Virus record (IMG/VR): IMGVR_UViG_3300020171_000049
Coordinates: 1 to 46,482 of that record
DNA length: 46,482 bases
From: a virus
Reading direction: 5' to 3' (one strand)
Shown here: in pieces, positions 21,653 through 27,980 of the stretch
How the letters are laid out: each line of letters starts with the position of its first letter
Numbering within the stretch: the stretch's first letter is position 1
Notes under the pieces: generated by a model
The model's input: only the letters and a program-made list of their open reading frames with translations
Told to the model about the DNA's origin: nothing
Databases searched by the model: none
Position numbers and translations under genes: made by a program

Positions 21653-22356
21653 TAGGCCCACTCCTTTGCTTCTTGCTCGGTCATAAAAAAATGAATCCCG
21701 TGGGAGCACTCAACCCGAATGTCAGGATCAAAACTGTCTGCGTGAATTGTTTCTCCTGCAGTGTAGACCAGACCAGAATAGTTTGGTCCGGTCCCGCCGC
21801 AGCCAGGCCCACCAAGAACAGTTATATGGCTGGCTCTGCATTTTCGGCCAACGAGCGAGCTGGTTCGCTGTGCGTCTTCAGGAACTAATATCTTGATAAC
21901 TCCGAGTGTTGTTTTTTTCCAAGCAATAAAAGATCCTTCGGCGGGAACAATTTGAAAATGTGGTAGGTATGCCCCACTGAGATTTGCCCTGCGGAGGTCT
22001 GCCCCGCGGAGGTTTGCCTCACTGAGGTCTGCCGCACTGAGGTCTGCCCTGCGGAGGTTTGCCCCGTGGAGGTCTGCCCTGCGGAGGTCTGCCTCACTGA
22101 GGTCTGCCGCACTGAGGTCTGCCCCGCGGAGGTTTGCCCCGTGGAGGTCTGCCCTGCGGAGGTCTGCCTCACTGAGGTTTGCCCCGCGGAGGTTTGCCCC
22201 GCGGAGGTCTGCCGCACTGAGGTCTGCCCTGCGGAGGTCTGCCCCGCGGAGGTCTGCCCTGCGGAGGTCTGCCCCGCTGAGGTCTGCCCTGCGGAGGTCT
22301 GCCTTTTCTTCTGCTTTACGGCTCTTCAGATAGTCTTTAACCTCTTGCGTTGTCAT
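21652..22356 (-). CDS. Pentapeptide-repeat protein with DUF5758-like C-terminal domain
   Basis: The 234-aa reading starts at [10 protein letters not shown], with CAGGAG upstream; the frame is open 93 codons further but only overlaps other genes there. Residues about 16-135 consist of over 20 A(D/N)L-x-x repeats that should form a right-handed quadrilateral beta helix. Residues about 140-234 match the DUF5758 pattern ([14 protein letters not shown][12 protein letters not shown], C-x-GIHFFMT). Long pentapeptide helices can mimic duplex DNA, as in gyrase inhibitors, but here the role is unknown. Confidence 0.88.
   Translation of the reverse strand: MTTQEVKDYLKSRKAEEKADLRRADLSGADLRRADLRGADLRRADLSAADLRGANLRGANLSEADLRRADLHGANLRGADLSAADLSEADLRRADLHGANLRRADLSAADLSEANLRGADLRRANLSGAYLPHFQIVPAEGSFIAWKKTTLGVIKILVPEDAQRTSSLVGRKCRASHITVLGGPGCGGTGPNYSGLVYTAGETIHADSFDPDIRVECSHGIHFFMTEQEAKEWA
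21979..22309 (-). repeat. 15-bp tandem DNA repeats coding the pentapeptide helix
   Basis: About 22 consecutive 15-base units of the type GCGGAGGTCTGCCCC/ACTGAGGTCTGCCTC. Several blocks of three to six units recur identically, showing recent expansion by unequal exchange or slippage. They are coding and have no unique spacers, so they are not a CRISPR array. Confidence 0.9.
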
Positions 22357-22568
22357 AGCGGTAGTCTCCTGAATATCTCTTTCTCCTCCGGGTGAGTCGC
22401 TGCCCAATGGGCTTCGCAGCAGGTGTCGCAGAAGCAGGGGTGCTGCGGCGCTGCGGCCTCGAGCATGGACAGTCGGTAACTGGCTTCTGCGGTTTTGTGG
22501 AGCGTAAAGCCGGCAAGGGCCAAAAGGATTAACAGGGCGACTCCGAGTGCTTGCATGGTGGTTTTCAT
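22353..22568 (-). CDS. Small membrane-anchored protein with cysteine-rich tail
   Basis: In this 71-aa protein the N-terminal hydrophobic segment at about residues 6-23 ([17 protein letters not shown]) is followed by a periplasmic or cytoplasmic part containing [10 protein letters not shown]. It might be a signal-anchored or lipoprotein-like protein; no lipobox is clear. The stop overlaps the pentapeptide gene start. The function is unknown. Confidence 0.6.
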   Translation of the reverse strand: MKTTMQALGVALLILLALAGFTLHKTAEASYRLSMLEAAAPQHPCFCDTCCEAHWAATHPEEKEIFRRLPL

Positions 22569-22571
22569 GGT

Positions 22572-22706
22572 TTAGTACCCCCTTAAGAATCTCATTGACG
22601 CTTCTCTCCAACGCTTCAGGCATTGCCCAGAACACAAAACCTCTTTTCCGTGTCGGCTTACATGTTCAGCAAACTTCCCGCACCAAGCACAGGGCTTTTT
22701 GCTCAT
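22572..22706 (-). CDS. Small zinc-finger-like protein
   Basis: This 44-aa protein has CAWC and, 15 residues later, CSGQC, giving a four-cysteine zinc site, plus a basic C-terminal helix ([14 protein letters not shown]). A run of six G precedes the ATG as ribosome-binding site. The stop lies 3 bases before the next ATG. It is similar in layout to other small zinc proteins of phage early regions. Confidence 0.6.
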   Translation of the reverse strand: MSKKPCAWCGKFAEHVSRHGKEVLCSGQCLKRWREASMRFLRGY

Positions 22707-23104
22707 CGTTTCCCCCCAATAAGTGAGCTTGCCTTGATCATGAGACCGAGCAGGGCCAGGCCGGCGAGGTTGAGCCAGGGGAACAGGTCCCCATCATGTG
22801 TCAGCAGGGCGAAGGATACAAGCCCGGCGATGATAAGAAAGCACGTAAAGCAAATTGAATAAGCGGTCTCGTTTTGGTCTTGCCGGCGTCCTTGGTTCAT
22901 CGGTTTTCCTCCTTTAAGTTCGCGGTCGATGGTTCCCCAGTAGCTGCGACCTTGCGGGGTCTCATGCCACAAAAAGCACTCTGCCAGGTCTCCTGAGACG
23001 GGGCCAAAGCTCTTGAGCTTGGGAGCCTCGGTGCTCAGGTAATGGGCGGCCTCTGGGTCAATCTCACGGGTGCGCCTGATAAGGTCGGAGTATGCGGGGT
23101 TCAT
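22703..23104 (-). CDS. Hypothetical protein with internal in-frame start (soluble and membrane parts)
   Basis: The 133-aa frame starts at the ATGA overlapping the clamp-like gene. Residues 1-68 are soluble (ending near LAECFLWHETPQGRSYWGTIDRELKGG) and resemble a stand-alone small phage protein. Residues 69-133, beginning at MNQGRRQ, hold two TM segments. AAAGGAGG directly before that internal Met indicates a second start, so the frame may give a fusion and a separate 65-aa membrane protein. The missing stop between the halves may be recent. Confidence 0.6.
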   Translation of the reverse strand: MNPAYSDLIRRTREIDPEAAHYLSTEAPKLKSFGPVSGDLAECFLWHETPQGRSYWGTIDRELKGGKPMNQGRRQDQNETAYSICFTCFLIIAGLVSFALLTHDGDLFPWLNLAGLALLGLMIKASSLIGGKR

Positions 23105-23625
23105 GGTCTGCACTCCTTCGGCGCTTTGACCTTCAGCGGCATGACCAGTGCGTAAGTTCCAGGGCCAGTCAGTACGACCGGGGACCTTCCGTCGCGGATC
23201 TCCACGGCGGTCGCCTGGGCGAACGCTGTATCAAACAGGTCGCGGGCGAGTCCGTAGCCTTCCGACATGGCCCGAGTGATGCCGATATAGGCGCCTTTGC
23301 ACTCCAGCTCTGAACAGTCCAGCGTGCGCTCTGCGGGGTTCTTCGGCATGACTCGCGTGTAGTCGGGATAGTCTGGCGCGTTCTCGTTCAGGGCCAGGAT
23401 CAGGTCAGTCCTGGTACTCTTGAGCACTTGATACAGGCCGGCAGGCGCCTGCAGGTCGATCTCGGCTTTGTGCAGCCGGTGGCCGTCGGTGGCAACGAGC
23501 TCGCTGCCGGTGTACTTGACGTGCTGCAGATATTCCTTGGTCGGGTCCTTGCTGATTGCTGCGGCAACCCACGCTGCCAGGGTGAAGGCCTCGCCGTGGG
23601 TTTTCTTGTTCAGGGTGATTAGCAT
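23101..23625 (-). CDS. Mini DNA sliding-clamp-like protein
   Basis: This 174-aa protein contains ATDGHRLHKAEI (about residues 45-56), YPDYTRVMPKNP (about 86-97) and a C-terminal SPVVLTGPGTYALVMPLKV. These are three signature segments of the bacterial beta clamp (DnaN), in the same order. Full-length DnaN has about 366 aa and three domains; here only about half is present, so an oligomer with more subunits or a decoy that binds clamp-interacting proteins is conceivable. It could act as processivity factor for the phage polymerase. The identification is by motif only. Confidence 0.7.
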   Translation of the reverse strand: MLITLNKKTHGEAFTLAAWVAAAISKDPTKEYLQHVKYTGSELVATDGHRLHKAEIDLQAPAGLYQVLKSTRTDLILALNENAPDYPDYTRVMPKNPAERTLDCSELECKGAYIGITRAMSEGYGLARDLFDTAFAQATAVEIRDGRSPVVLTGPGTYALVMPLKVKAPKECRP

Positions 23626-23628
23626 TGT

Positions 23629-23892
23629 CTAGTTCTCCTCTTCGTCGTGGTAGTCTTCGTCGCCGTCCTCAAGCTGTTCAAAGTCGAGTCCGAAGTCTGG
23701 ATCAATTCCAGGTCCTTCAGCGTCTACCACGCTCCAAGACGCTCCGCACTGGCAGAGAACAAACCACTGCCCATGTTCAAAAGCGGTGTCAAATGGGCCA
23801 TGCCCGCCTTCGATTGATCCCTTCGCTTTTGCCAGGATCTCTGCGCCGATGTGCGGAAAATTTTGTGTGCTTTTCAGTCTTAGTCTTGGCAT
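23629..23892 (-). CDS. Hypothetical acidic protein
   Basis: In this 87-aa protein a beta-type N-terminal part with CQCGASWSVVDAEG is followed by a very acidic tail (LEDGDEDYHDEEEN). AAAGGAG lies 10 bases before the ATG. The acidic tail may mimic DNA or contact another protein. No family was recognised. Confidence 0.6.
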   Translation of the reverse strand: MPRLRLKSTQNFPHIGAEILAKAKGSIEGGHGPFDTAFEHGQWFVLCQCGASWSVVDAEGPGIDPDFGLDFEQLEDGDEDYHDEEEN

Positions 23893-23895
23893 GGC

Positions 23896-24060
23896 TCAGA
23901 TCTCCTTTGTCTGGATCGTCGCAACGATCTTTAGCTCTGCGAATTTCGCCGGCCCAAGGCGCAGGGCCAGGCGCTTGAGTGCTTGCTTTTTGTCTGGGGC
24001 CTGTACCGTGGCCGAGTGCTGGCCGGTGGTGTTTTTGTAAAATATCCTGAAGGAGTGCAT
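23896..24060 (-). CDS. Small basic hypothetical protein
   Basis: This 54-aa protein (FRIFYKNTTGQHSATVQAPD, then KKQALKRLALRLGP) is basic and has a beta-hairpin plus helix look. The start is the only ATG in an open frame ending 3 bases before the next gene. The upstream ribosome-binding site is weak, so coupling with the upstream gene is likely. The function is unknown. Confidence 0.5.
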   Translation of the reverse strand: MHSFRIFYKNTTGQHSATVQAPDKKQALKRLALRLGPAKFAELKIVATIQTKEI

Positions 24061-24070
24061 GGGCTAGTCT

Positions 24071-24925
24071 CTATTTTTTGAAGTCAATTTTATACGTGGT
24101 CCCAGTCTGGCGCAGCGGTCCGAGTTTGCGCCAGATATCCGCTTGCTCTTTGTCCGTCAACTTCTCACGCCAGCCAAAGCAAAAGGTGTCAGAGTGTTTG
24201 TAATAAATCACGTTATCAACCGGCACTTGCAGCTTGTTGCAGTCCAGCAAAAACTCAATTTCCTTCTGTGCGTTGGTCTTGTCTTGTTCGAGGCTCTTTA
24301 TCTTTTTGGCAAACTGTGCTTTTAAGTCTGCCTCTTGCTTCACTTTGGCAAGGTGCAAGTACTCTTGATAAAGTTCGTTGTCTTCCATGCCGTCAACGTC
24401 CGGCCACAAGTCGCCGATTATGGCGGCCAGTTTTTTAGCACTTTTATTCAGTGTAGACTCCCCAAAAGGCAGGCCGCAGGTTTTAAAGACTTCAAGATTT
24501 TCCTCGGTAGCAAGCCCGAACTCGTCCCACAACCAGCAATATTTATTTGAGAAAGTAGCGCGAAATTTACCTTCGTGAATCTGGATATTGTGCGGGGTTT
24601 CGATCCTGGCCCGCAATACTTGGTCAATGCAGTTCGAGACTTTCCAACTCTCGCCTTTCCCCGTGGCGTATAACTGCGGCAATAACGAGGGGTGCCAGTG
24701 GCCTACAAAGTAGGATGCGCGGGCCAGCTCCGCCAACTCCTTGTTTGTGAGGGGTTCGAGGATTGCCCGCATTTCATCGCTGAGCGGGATAGCAAGACCT
24801 TTTCCCTGGGCCAGGTCAGCCACCAGGGGAAGCATTTTAGCGCGAGCCTGCTTGACGTGGGCGGGGAGTGCGTTAAATGCTGGGACGGCTTGCACACAAT
24901 AGGCTTTTTGGTAGTTAAAGTTCAT
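24071..24925 (-). CDS. Hypothetical protein with coiled-coil
   Basis: This 284-aa protein has a helical N-terminal half including ELARASYFVGHWHPSLLPQ. A long coiled-coil spans about residues 188-232 (LHLAKVKQEADLKAQFAKKIKS...), and a C-terminal part carries CFGWREKLTDKEQADIW. AAAGGAG precedes the ATG. It is the first gene behind the promoter at 24977-25005, so it should be expressed early and be repressible. No family was recognised. Confidence 0.7.
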   Translation of the reverse strand: MNFNYQKAYCVQAVPAFNALPAHVKQARAKMLPLVADLAQGKGLAIPLSDEMRAILEPLTNKELAELARASYFVGHWHPSLLPQLYATGKGESWKVSNCIDQVLRARIETPHNIQIHEGKFRATFSNKYCWLWDEFGLATEENLEVFKTCGLPFGESTLNKSAKKLAAIIGDLWPDVDGMEDNELYQEYLHLAKVKQEADLKAQFAKKIKSLEQDKTNAQKEIEFLLDCNKLQVPVDNVIYYKHSDTFCFGWREKLTDKEQADIWRKLGPLRQTGTTYKIDFKK

Positions 24926-24976
24926 GGCTGCGTTCTCCTTTGTCTGGGTTCGGTTGTTCCTGCCTTCTTGATTTAA

Positions 24977-25005
24977 ATAGTAAACGGGTTTACTTCGCTT
25001 GTCAA
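24977..25005 (-). promoter_or_regulatory. Sigma70-like promoter with palindromic operator in its spacer
   Basis: On the minus strand TTGACA (25005-25000) is followed after 17 bases by TACTAT (24982-24977). The spacer contains the palindrome AGTAAAC-GG-GTTTACT (24979-24994), placed where a bound repressor would exclude RNA polymerase. It drives the long leftward operon from 24925. Confidence 0.7.
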
Positions 25006-25430
25006 CTGATTATTTTACTTTTCTTGCGTTTTTCTTTCTGCAGGATCTTTTCTGCGCGATCGAGGCGAAGACAGCTGAGGTATGACGGGCTTGTGCCTTG
25101 CGTCCAGAGCTTGACGGCGGGCTGTGTGACGCCACACAACTTGGCCAGGTGGTTGAGGCTCAGGTGGTGTAGGTCGATGAGCTGTTGGACCGTGGAGGGG
25201 GTCCAGCGTGCCGGCATCGAGTTGACGTCCAGGCCGGCAGTTTTCAGGGCTTCGTGTATGCTGAGCGTGAGCTGGTACGGCGTCTTTTCTTTTCCGGCCT
25301 CGTACCGGGTCCATTTATACTCGGAGGGCCCAAACTGATTAGCGGCGCCGGCGACGGTTACGCCTAGAAGCTCTCTCGCCTCTTTCAGAGTGCAGCCGAT
25401 CTGCAGCCAGTAGGCTTCATGCTTTATCAT
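25002..25430 (-). CDS. Double helix-turn-helix regulator 1
   Basis: This 142-aa protein has an N-terminal XRE-like HTH (LKEARELLGVTVAGAANQF...WTRYEAG) and a second HTH (LNHLAKLCGVTQPAVKLWTQG) after a WTP linker. The basic tail ends KEKRKKSKIIS. It is one of three adjacent genes with the same two-HTH plan and overlaps the previous one by 14 bases. It lies directly upstream of an operator-containing promoter, so autoregulation or control of early genes is likely. Which operator each paralogue binds cannot be read from the sequence. Confidence 0.8.
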   Translation of the reverse strand: MIKHEAYWLQIGCTLKEARELLGVTVAGAANQFGPSEYKWTRYEAGKEKTPYQLTLSIHEALKTAGLDVNSMPARWTPSTVQQLIDLHHLSLNHLAKLCGVTQPAVKLWTQGTSPSYLSCLRLDRAEKILQKEKRKKSKIIS

Positions 25431-25782
25431 GGCATGCCTTTATTTGCTTCAGGATCTTGCGTTGTTTGTACGTGGGCTGGGATTTTCCTCTCAGCCAGGC
25501 GTCAACGAGCTGGCGAGTAACGCGGCAGCGCGCAGCGAAGGCCGAGATTTTAAGACCGCTCAGCATATAAACTTCGTGGATCTGCTCTTGTGTCCAGTCA
25601 AGGTGCGCGGTCTCCAGGTCGATACCTTCGCCTGCCAGGTCTATTTTTAACATAGGCTCCAGCCAGTGCGGCGCCAGCGTTGTCCCGGACTCCCAGCGTT
25701 GCCAGGTGCGCGGGTGGGTTTTATATCTGACGGCCATCTGTGCTTGAGTCAGTCCAAGGGCTTTTCTTGCGTTTTTTAACAT
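25417..25782 (-). CDS. Double helix-turn-helix regulator 2
   Basis: This 121-aa protein has an N-terminal HTH (ARKALGLTQAQMAVRYKTHPRTWQRWESG), a linker, then LDWTQEQIHEVYMLSGLKIS and a second HTH (AFAARCRVTRQLVDAWLRGK). It aligns in plan with its two neighbours, including the W(T/A)-x-x-QI lead into the second HTH. It starts one base after the stop of regulator 3, with GGAG upstream. It is probably a repressor or anti-repressor in an early switch. Confidence 0.8.
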   Translation of the reverse strand: MLKNARKALGLTQAQMAVRYKTHPRTWQRWESGTTLAPHWLEPMLKIDLAGEGIDLETAHLDWTQEQIHEVYMLSGLKISAFAARCRVTRQLVDAWLRGKSQPTYKQRKILKQIKACHDKA

Positions 25783-25783
25783 G

Positions 25784-26179
25784 CTATTTCTCCAGGTCTG
25801 TTTGGGCTTTTAAAATGTAATCGAGATATTGACGGCGAAGGAATGAGGGTTTTCTTGTGCCGTTTATCCAGCGCTCCAAAGTGCGCGGCGTCACTTCGCA
25901 AATCTGAGCAACCTTTTCCAGTGTGAGACCTGGACTATCCACAAGGTGCTTTATTTGGCCAGGTGCCCAGACGTTAGGCGCCGGTACGGGAGCATCCAGA
26001 AGGTGCTCAATCGGCGCGCAGTAACGCGCCTCTAAACGGCCCTCAAGTTCGCGGCGCCGGTACGTGCTTGCCGACTTCATTTGAAAATGTTTTGCGGCCT
26101 CTTCCATTGTCCAGCCTCTGGAAAGTCTGTATGTTTTCAGGTCAAACTTTCTACAACGTAACTTTTCCTCGAAGTTCAT
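25784..26179 (-). CDS. Double helix-turn-helix regulator 3
   Basis: The 131-aa reading starts at MNFEEKLRC, with AGGGGGGTGA upstream; the frame is open 25 codons further but runs over the promoter. It has an N-terminal HTH (YRLSRGWTMEEAAKHFQMKSASTYRRRE) and a second HTH (LEKVAQICEVTPRTLERWINGT). It is the first gene of the three-regulator operon behind the promoter at 26207-26235, close to the repeat-rich intergenic region. Confidence 0.8.
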   Translation of the reverse strand: MNFEEKLRCRKFDLKTYRLSRGWTMEEAAKHFQMKSASTYRRRELEGRLEARYCAPIEHLLDAPVPAPNVWAPGQIKHLVDSPGLTLEKVAQICEVTPRTLERWINGTRKPSFLRRQYLDYILKAQTDLEK

Positions 26180-26206
26180 AAAATCACCCCCCTTTCCATA
26201 AAACAA

Positions 26207-26235
26207 AGTATGGACGTGCCGTTGTTTTTTGTCAA
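26207..26235 (-). promoter_or_regulatory. Sigma70-like promoter of the regulator operon
   Basis: On the minus strand TTGACA (26235-26230) is followed after 17 bases by CATACT (26212-26207), 28 bases before the ATG of regulator 3. It lacks the AGTAAAC-type operator found in the other leftward promoters. TTTTAACGTTTAAAA repeats lie about 30 and 95 bp upstream. Confidence 0.6.
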
Positions 26236-26266
26236 GTGGATTCTGTTTGGTCAAATATTTCGAGTT

Positions 26267-26344
26267 TTTTAACGTTTAAAACTGTTCAAGTTCTTGTAAT
26301 TGTTAGGGAATTGCGTTTTGGGTTGTTCATTTTAAACGTTAAAA
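26267..26344. repeat. TTTTAACGTTTAAAA inverted pair
   Basis: TTTTAACGTTTAAAA at 26267-26281 recurs as its exact complement at 26330-26344. A partial copy AAACGTTAAAA lies at 26553-26563, and related ACGTTT motifs occur near 26610-26630. They flank the AT-rich stretch upstream of the regulator promoter and are candidate regulator or initiator binding sites. Confidence 0.7.
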
Positions 26345-26369
26345 TAAAAGTAAAGAGCTGGATCTGATG

Positions 26370-26437
26370 CCATTTTGAATATCCAGGTCGGAAGAAATGA
26401 GGGGGGTGCGGGGTTGCGACCTGGATATTCAAAATGG
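26370..26437. repeat. Perfect 21-bp inverted repeat containing GAATATCCAGGTCG
   Basis: The arm at 26370-26390 is perfectly complementary to 26417-26437, with a 26-base G-rich loop. Outer bases TGATGCC (26365-26371) and GGCATCA (26451-26457) extend the symmetry imperfectly. The core GAATATCCAGGTCG reappears in the second hairpin about 270 bp away. No gene is present here; candidates are replication origin, operator or packaging structure. Confidence 0.85.
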
Positions 26438-26585
26438 CCAAAATATAGCCGGCATCACCCCAAAATTCAACAAACTTTGAATACCCTTTATTTATTACTT
26501 TCTAAGTAAATATATAATAATAGGGCCTTTTTTCTCTTTTCACACCGTGGGGAAACGTTAAAAACTCATTTATTTTGACGGGATA

Positions 26586-26602
26586 TACGGCGCAGCGCCG
26601 TA
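26586..26602 (+). terminator. Short GC-rich hairpin TACGGCG-CAG-CGCCGTA
   Basis: A perfect 7-bp stem with a 3-base loop is followed on the plus strand by CTTTTCTG. It may stop any rightward transcript in this otherwise non-coding segment, or be part of the origin-like repeat cluster. It shares GCGCCGTA with the terminator at 26811-26847. Confidence 0.45.
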
Positions 26603-26644
26603 CTTTTCTGACGTTTTTAGACGTTTAAGGCTTAAAAACTTGAA

Positions 26645-26722
26645 AAAATGAATATCCAGGTCGGAAAATGAATATTCAGGTCGGAGTGTTTTTCGGTGTT
26701 TTGCGACCTGGATATTCATTTT
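26645..26722. repeat. Second GAATATCCAGGTCG inverted repeat with an extra direct copy
   Basis: The arm at 26645-26663 pairs perfectly over 19 bases with 26704-26722. A third, direct copy with one change (GAATATTCAGGTCG) lies at 26670-26683. Together with 26370-26437 this gives five copies of the element within 360 bp, three in one direction and two in the other. The stretch 26438-26810 holds no convincing gene. Confidence 0.85.
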
Positions 26723-26810
26723 GGAAAAGTTTACACCTTTCCGGTCCGGATTATTTCTCCTTTGTTACATATATGGTCGTTTTTTACGTTTATCTACCAG
26801 ACAAAGAAAA

Positions 26811-26847
26811 GGCAGTTTTATAAGGCATTGCGCCGTATAAAACTGCC
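26811..26847 (-). terminator. Intrinsic terminator of the first leftward transcript
   Basis: GGCAGTTTTATA (26811-26822) pairs perfectly with TATAAAACTGCC (26836-26847). On the minus strand the 12-bp stem is followed by TTTTCTTTG. It lies 20 bp beyond the stop of the gene at 26868-27002, so it should end the short immediate-early transcript. Confidence 0.75.
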
Positions 26848-26867
26848 GATTGAAGGGGAAACTGCTT

Positions 26868-27002
26868 TTACTTCTTGAGGTTCCTGCCCTGCCATTTCCA
26901 AAGATCTCGAACTTTTCGGAACGCCGGCCCTATCAATTCGCCGGTGGTTTTGTTCATTGTCTGCCATCCAGCTAGGACCGATTTACAACAATAGTTTTCC
27001 AT
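26868..27002 (-). CDS. Small basic early protein
   Basis: This 44-aa protein (MENYCCKSVLAGWQTMNKTT, later FRKVRDLWKWQGRNLKK) is basic and Trp-rich. GAGGAGG lies 7 bases before the ATG. It is the last gene of the short transcript that starts at 27558-27586 and ends at the terminator just downstream. Small basic proteins encoded first by phages often inhibit host functions; that role is only a guess here. Confidence 0.6.
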   Translation of the reverse strand: MENYCCKSVLAGWQTMNKTTGELIGPAFRKVRDLWKWQGRNLKK

Positions 27003-27004
27003 TT

Positions 27005-27370
27005 TTAGACCTCCTCTTTAATGTGGATATAAAAAGCATTCAGCCTAAGACCTGCAGGAACCAAGGCGTTATACACGGCCAAGGCGTCGGCCTTGCTCAG
27101 TCCTGCAGGAGCCTCAAAAAAGATCGGCGGCTTGTTCGCTGGTTGCCTACCATTTGCATGGTTTGGAGTGATTTTATATTTTGCCATCGCTTGTTTCTCC
27201 TTTGCCTGTGAAAGTTTAGACTCTAAGATGTCTATTTTCCTCTGTTGTTCATTCCATGCGGCCGAGAAAGCGCCCCAACAGATTCTAGCGCACATTTCAG
27301 GAACTGTGTTGCGGGCCTTGAACAGATCGAAGGATTTTCTTATTGGATCATTTCCAGTCAAAGTCAACAT
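27005..27370 (-). CDS. Hypothetical early protein with internal in-frame start
   Basis: The 121-aa reading starts at MLTLTGNDPIRK, with GGGGAG upstream and a 23-base overlap with the preceding gene; the longer frame above it is that gene read out of phase. Residues 1-61 are helical (WNEQQRKIDILESKLSQAKEKQ). Met62 (MAKYKITPNH) is preceded by AAAGGAG and may start a separate 60-aa product ending with a possible nucleic-acid-binding fold. The two products share one frame with no stop between. Confidence 0.6.
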   Translation of the reverse strand: MLTLTGNDPIRKSFDLFKARNTVPEMCARICWGAFSAAWNEQQRKIDILESKLSQAKEKQAMAKYKITPNHANGRQPANKPPIFFEAPAGLSKADALAVYNALVPAGLRLNAFYIHIKEEV

Positions 27371-27527
27371 TGAATATCTCCCCTTTGTTGGCGTTGCGCG
27401 TATAGTGGGCCTGTAGGCTGTTAGCCTGGGCAAGCGTTGGGATGTTTTCAACGACGCGTTTAATGATCGTGGGCGCCCCAAAACATCCCGCGGACCCGCA
27501 CACAACATAATATATTTTCTTTGTCAT
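27348..27527 (-). CDS. First leftward early gene, small hypothetical protein
   Basis: This 59-aa protein (MTKKIYYVVCGSAGCFGAPT, later LAQANSLQAHYTRNANKGEIFNVDFDW) has a GGGAGG site 7 bases before the ATG. It lies directly behind the promoter at 27558-27586, so it is probably among the first phage proteins made. No family was recognised. Confidence 0.65.
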   Translation of the reverse strand: MTKKIYYVVCGSAGCFGAPTIIKRVVENIPTLAQANSLQAHYTRNANKGEIFNVDFDWK

Positions 27528-27557
27528 CTTGTTTCCTCCCTCATTTAAGTTGACCCA

Positions 27558-27586
27558 ACAATAGCAAACCGGTTAACATATGTCAA
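27558..27586 (-). promoter_or_regulatory. Main leftward early promoter with operator
   Basis: On the minus strand TTGACA (27586-27581) is followed after 17 bases by TATTGT (27563-27558). The spacer holds AGCAAACCGGTTAACA (27563-27578, plus strand), which matches the palindrome at 24979-24994 in 12 of 16 positions. The expected transcript start is about 25 bases before the ATG at 27527. Confidence 0.7.
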
Positions 27587-27654
27587 GCGATGTTTCCCAA
27601 AAAACTTCAAGCGCATATAATAAGTAGTGAGGGGCTCAGGTGTGCCAGGCTGCA

Positions 27655-27731
27655 GGGGGCTCGATCATGCAGGGGGGAGGGGGCTCAGGGGCTCAGCTCC
27701 AGGGGGGCTCGATCATGCAGGGGGGAGGGGG
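27655..27731 (+). repeat. G-rich 29-bp direct repeats
   Basis: An identical 29-base sequence occurs at 27655-27683 and 27703-27731, consisting of runs of 5-6 G around CTCGATCATGCA. The whole stretch 27650-27775 is very G-rich on the plus strand and could form G-quadruplexes. It is non-coding and lies between the divergent promoters, upstream of the terminase genes, where a packaging or replication signal would be expected. Confidence 0.8.
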
Positions 27732-27863
27732 TCGGAGTGTCGAGGGGAGGGGGTGGGGTCCCCCCTGCGGGGGATCGTCGCGTTTCCGTCACCTGCCTCG
27801 CCGTGAATTTTTTCTATTTTTCACACCCCCTGTAAACCCGGCAACTTTAGGCCAAAGCCCCCG

Positions 27864-27935
27864 CAGCCCCTCAGTTTTGGTGGCCACCAGCCCCTCAGTT
27901 TTGGTGGTCACCAGCCCCTCAGTTTCAAAGTTCTC
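27864..27935 (+). repeat. 24-bp tandem repeats (CAGCCCCTCAGTTTTGGTGG)
   Basis: Units start at 27864, 27888 and 27912 with an exact period of 24; the first two differ at one base and the third is truncated. They form a C-rich counterpart to the G-rich block upstream, whose GAGGGGCT at 27629 is the complement of AGCCCCTC. They are non-coding and are candidate pac-type or protein-binding iterons. Nothing else was seen between 27587 and 27980. Confidence 0.8.
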
Positions 27936-27980
27936 AGCCTGGAGCCCCCAAACTTCCTGAGTACCTGAACAACTCTCCTG

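Noticed and set aside
21979-22309. CRISPR-like repeat array
   Set aside because: The repeats are contiguous 15-bp coding units without spacers, giving a pentapeptide helix.
26696-26878. Rightward 60-aa ORF in the repeat region
   Set aside because: No ribosome-binding site, composition follows the AT-rich repeats, and it runs through the leftward terminator and a leftward gene.
27590-27960. Gly/Arg-rich plus-strand ORFs over the G-rich repeats
   Set aside because: Low-complexity translation of non-coding repeats, with no ribosome-binding site.
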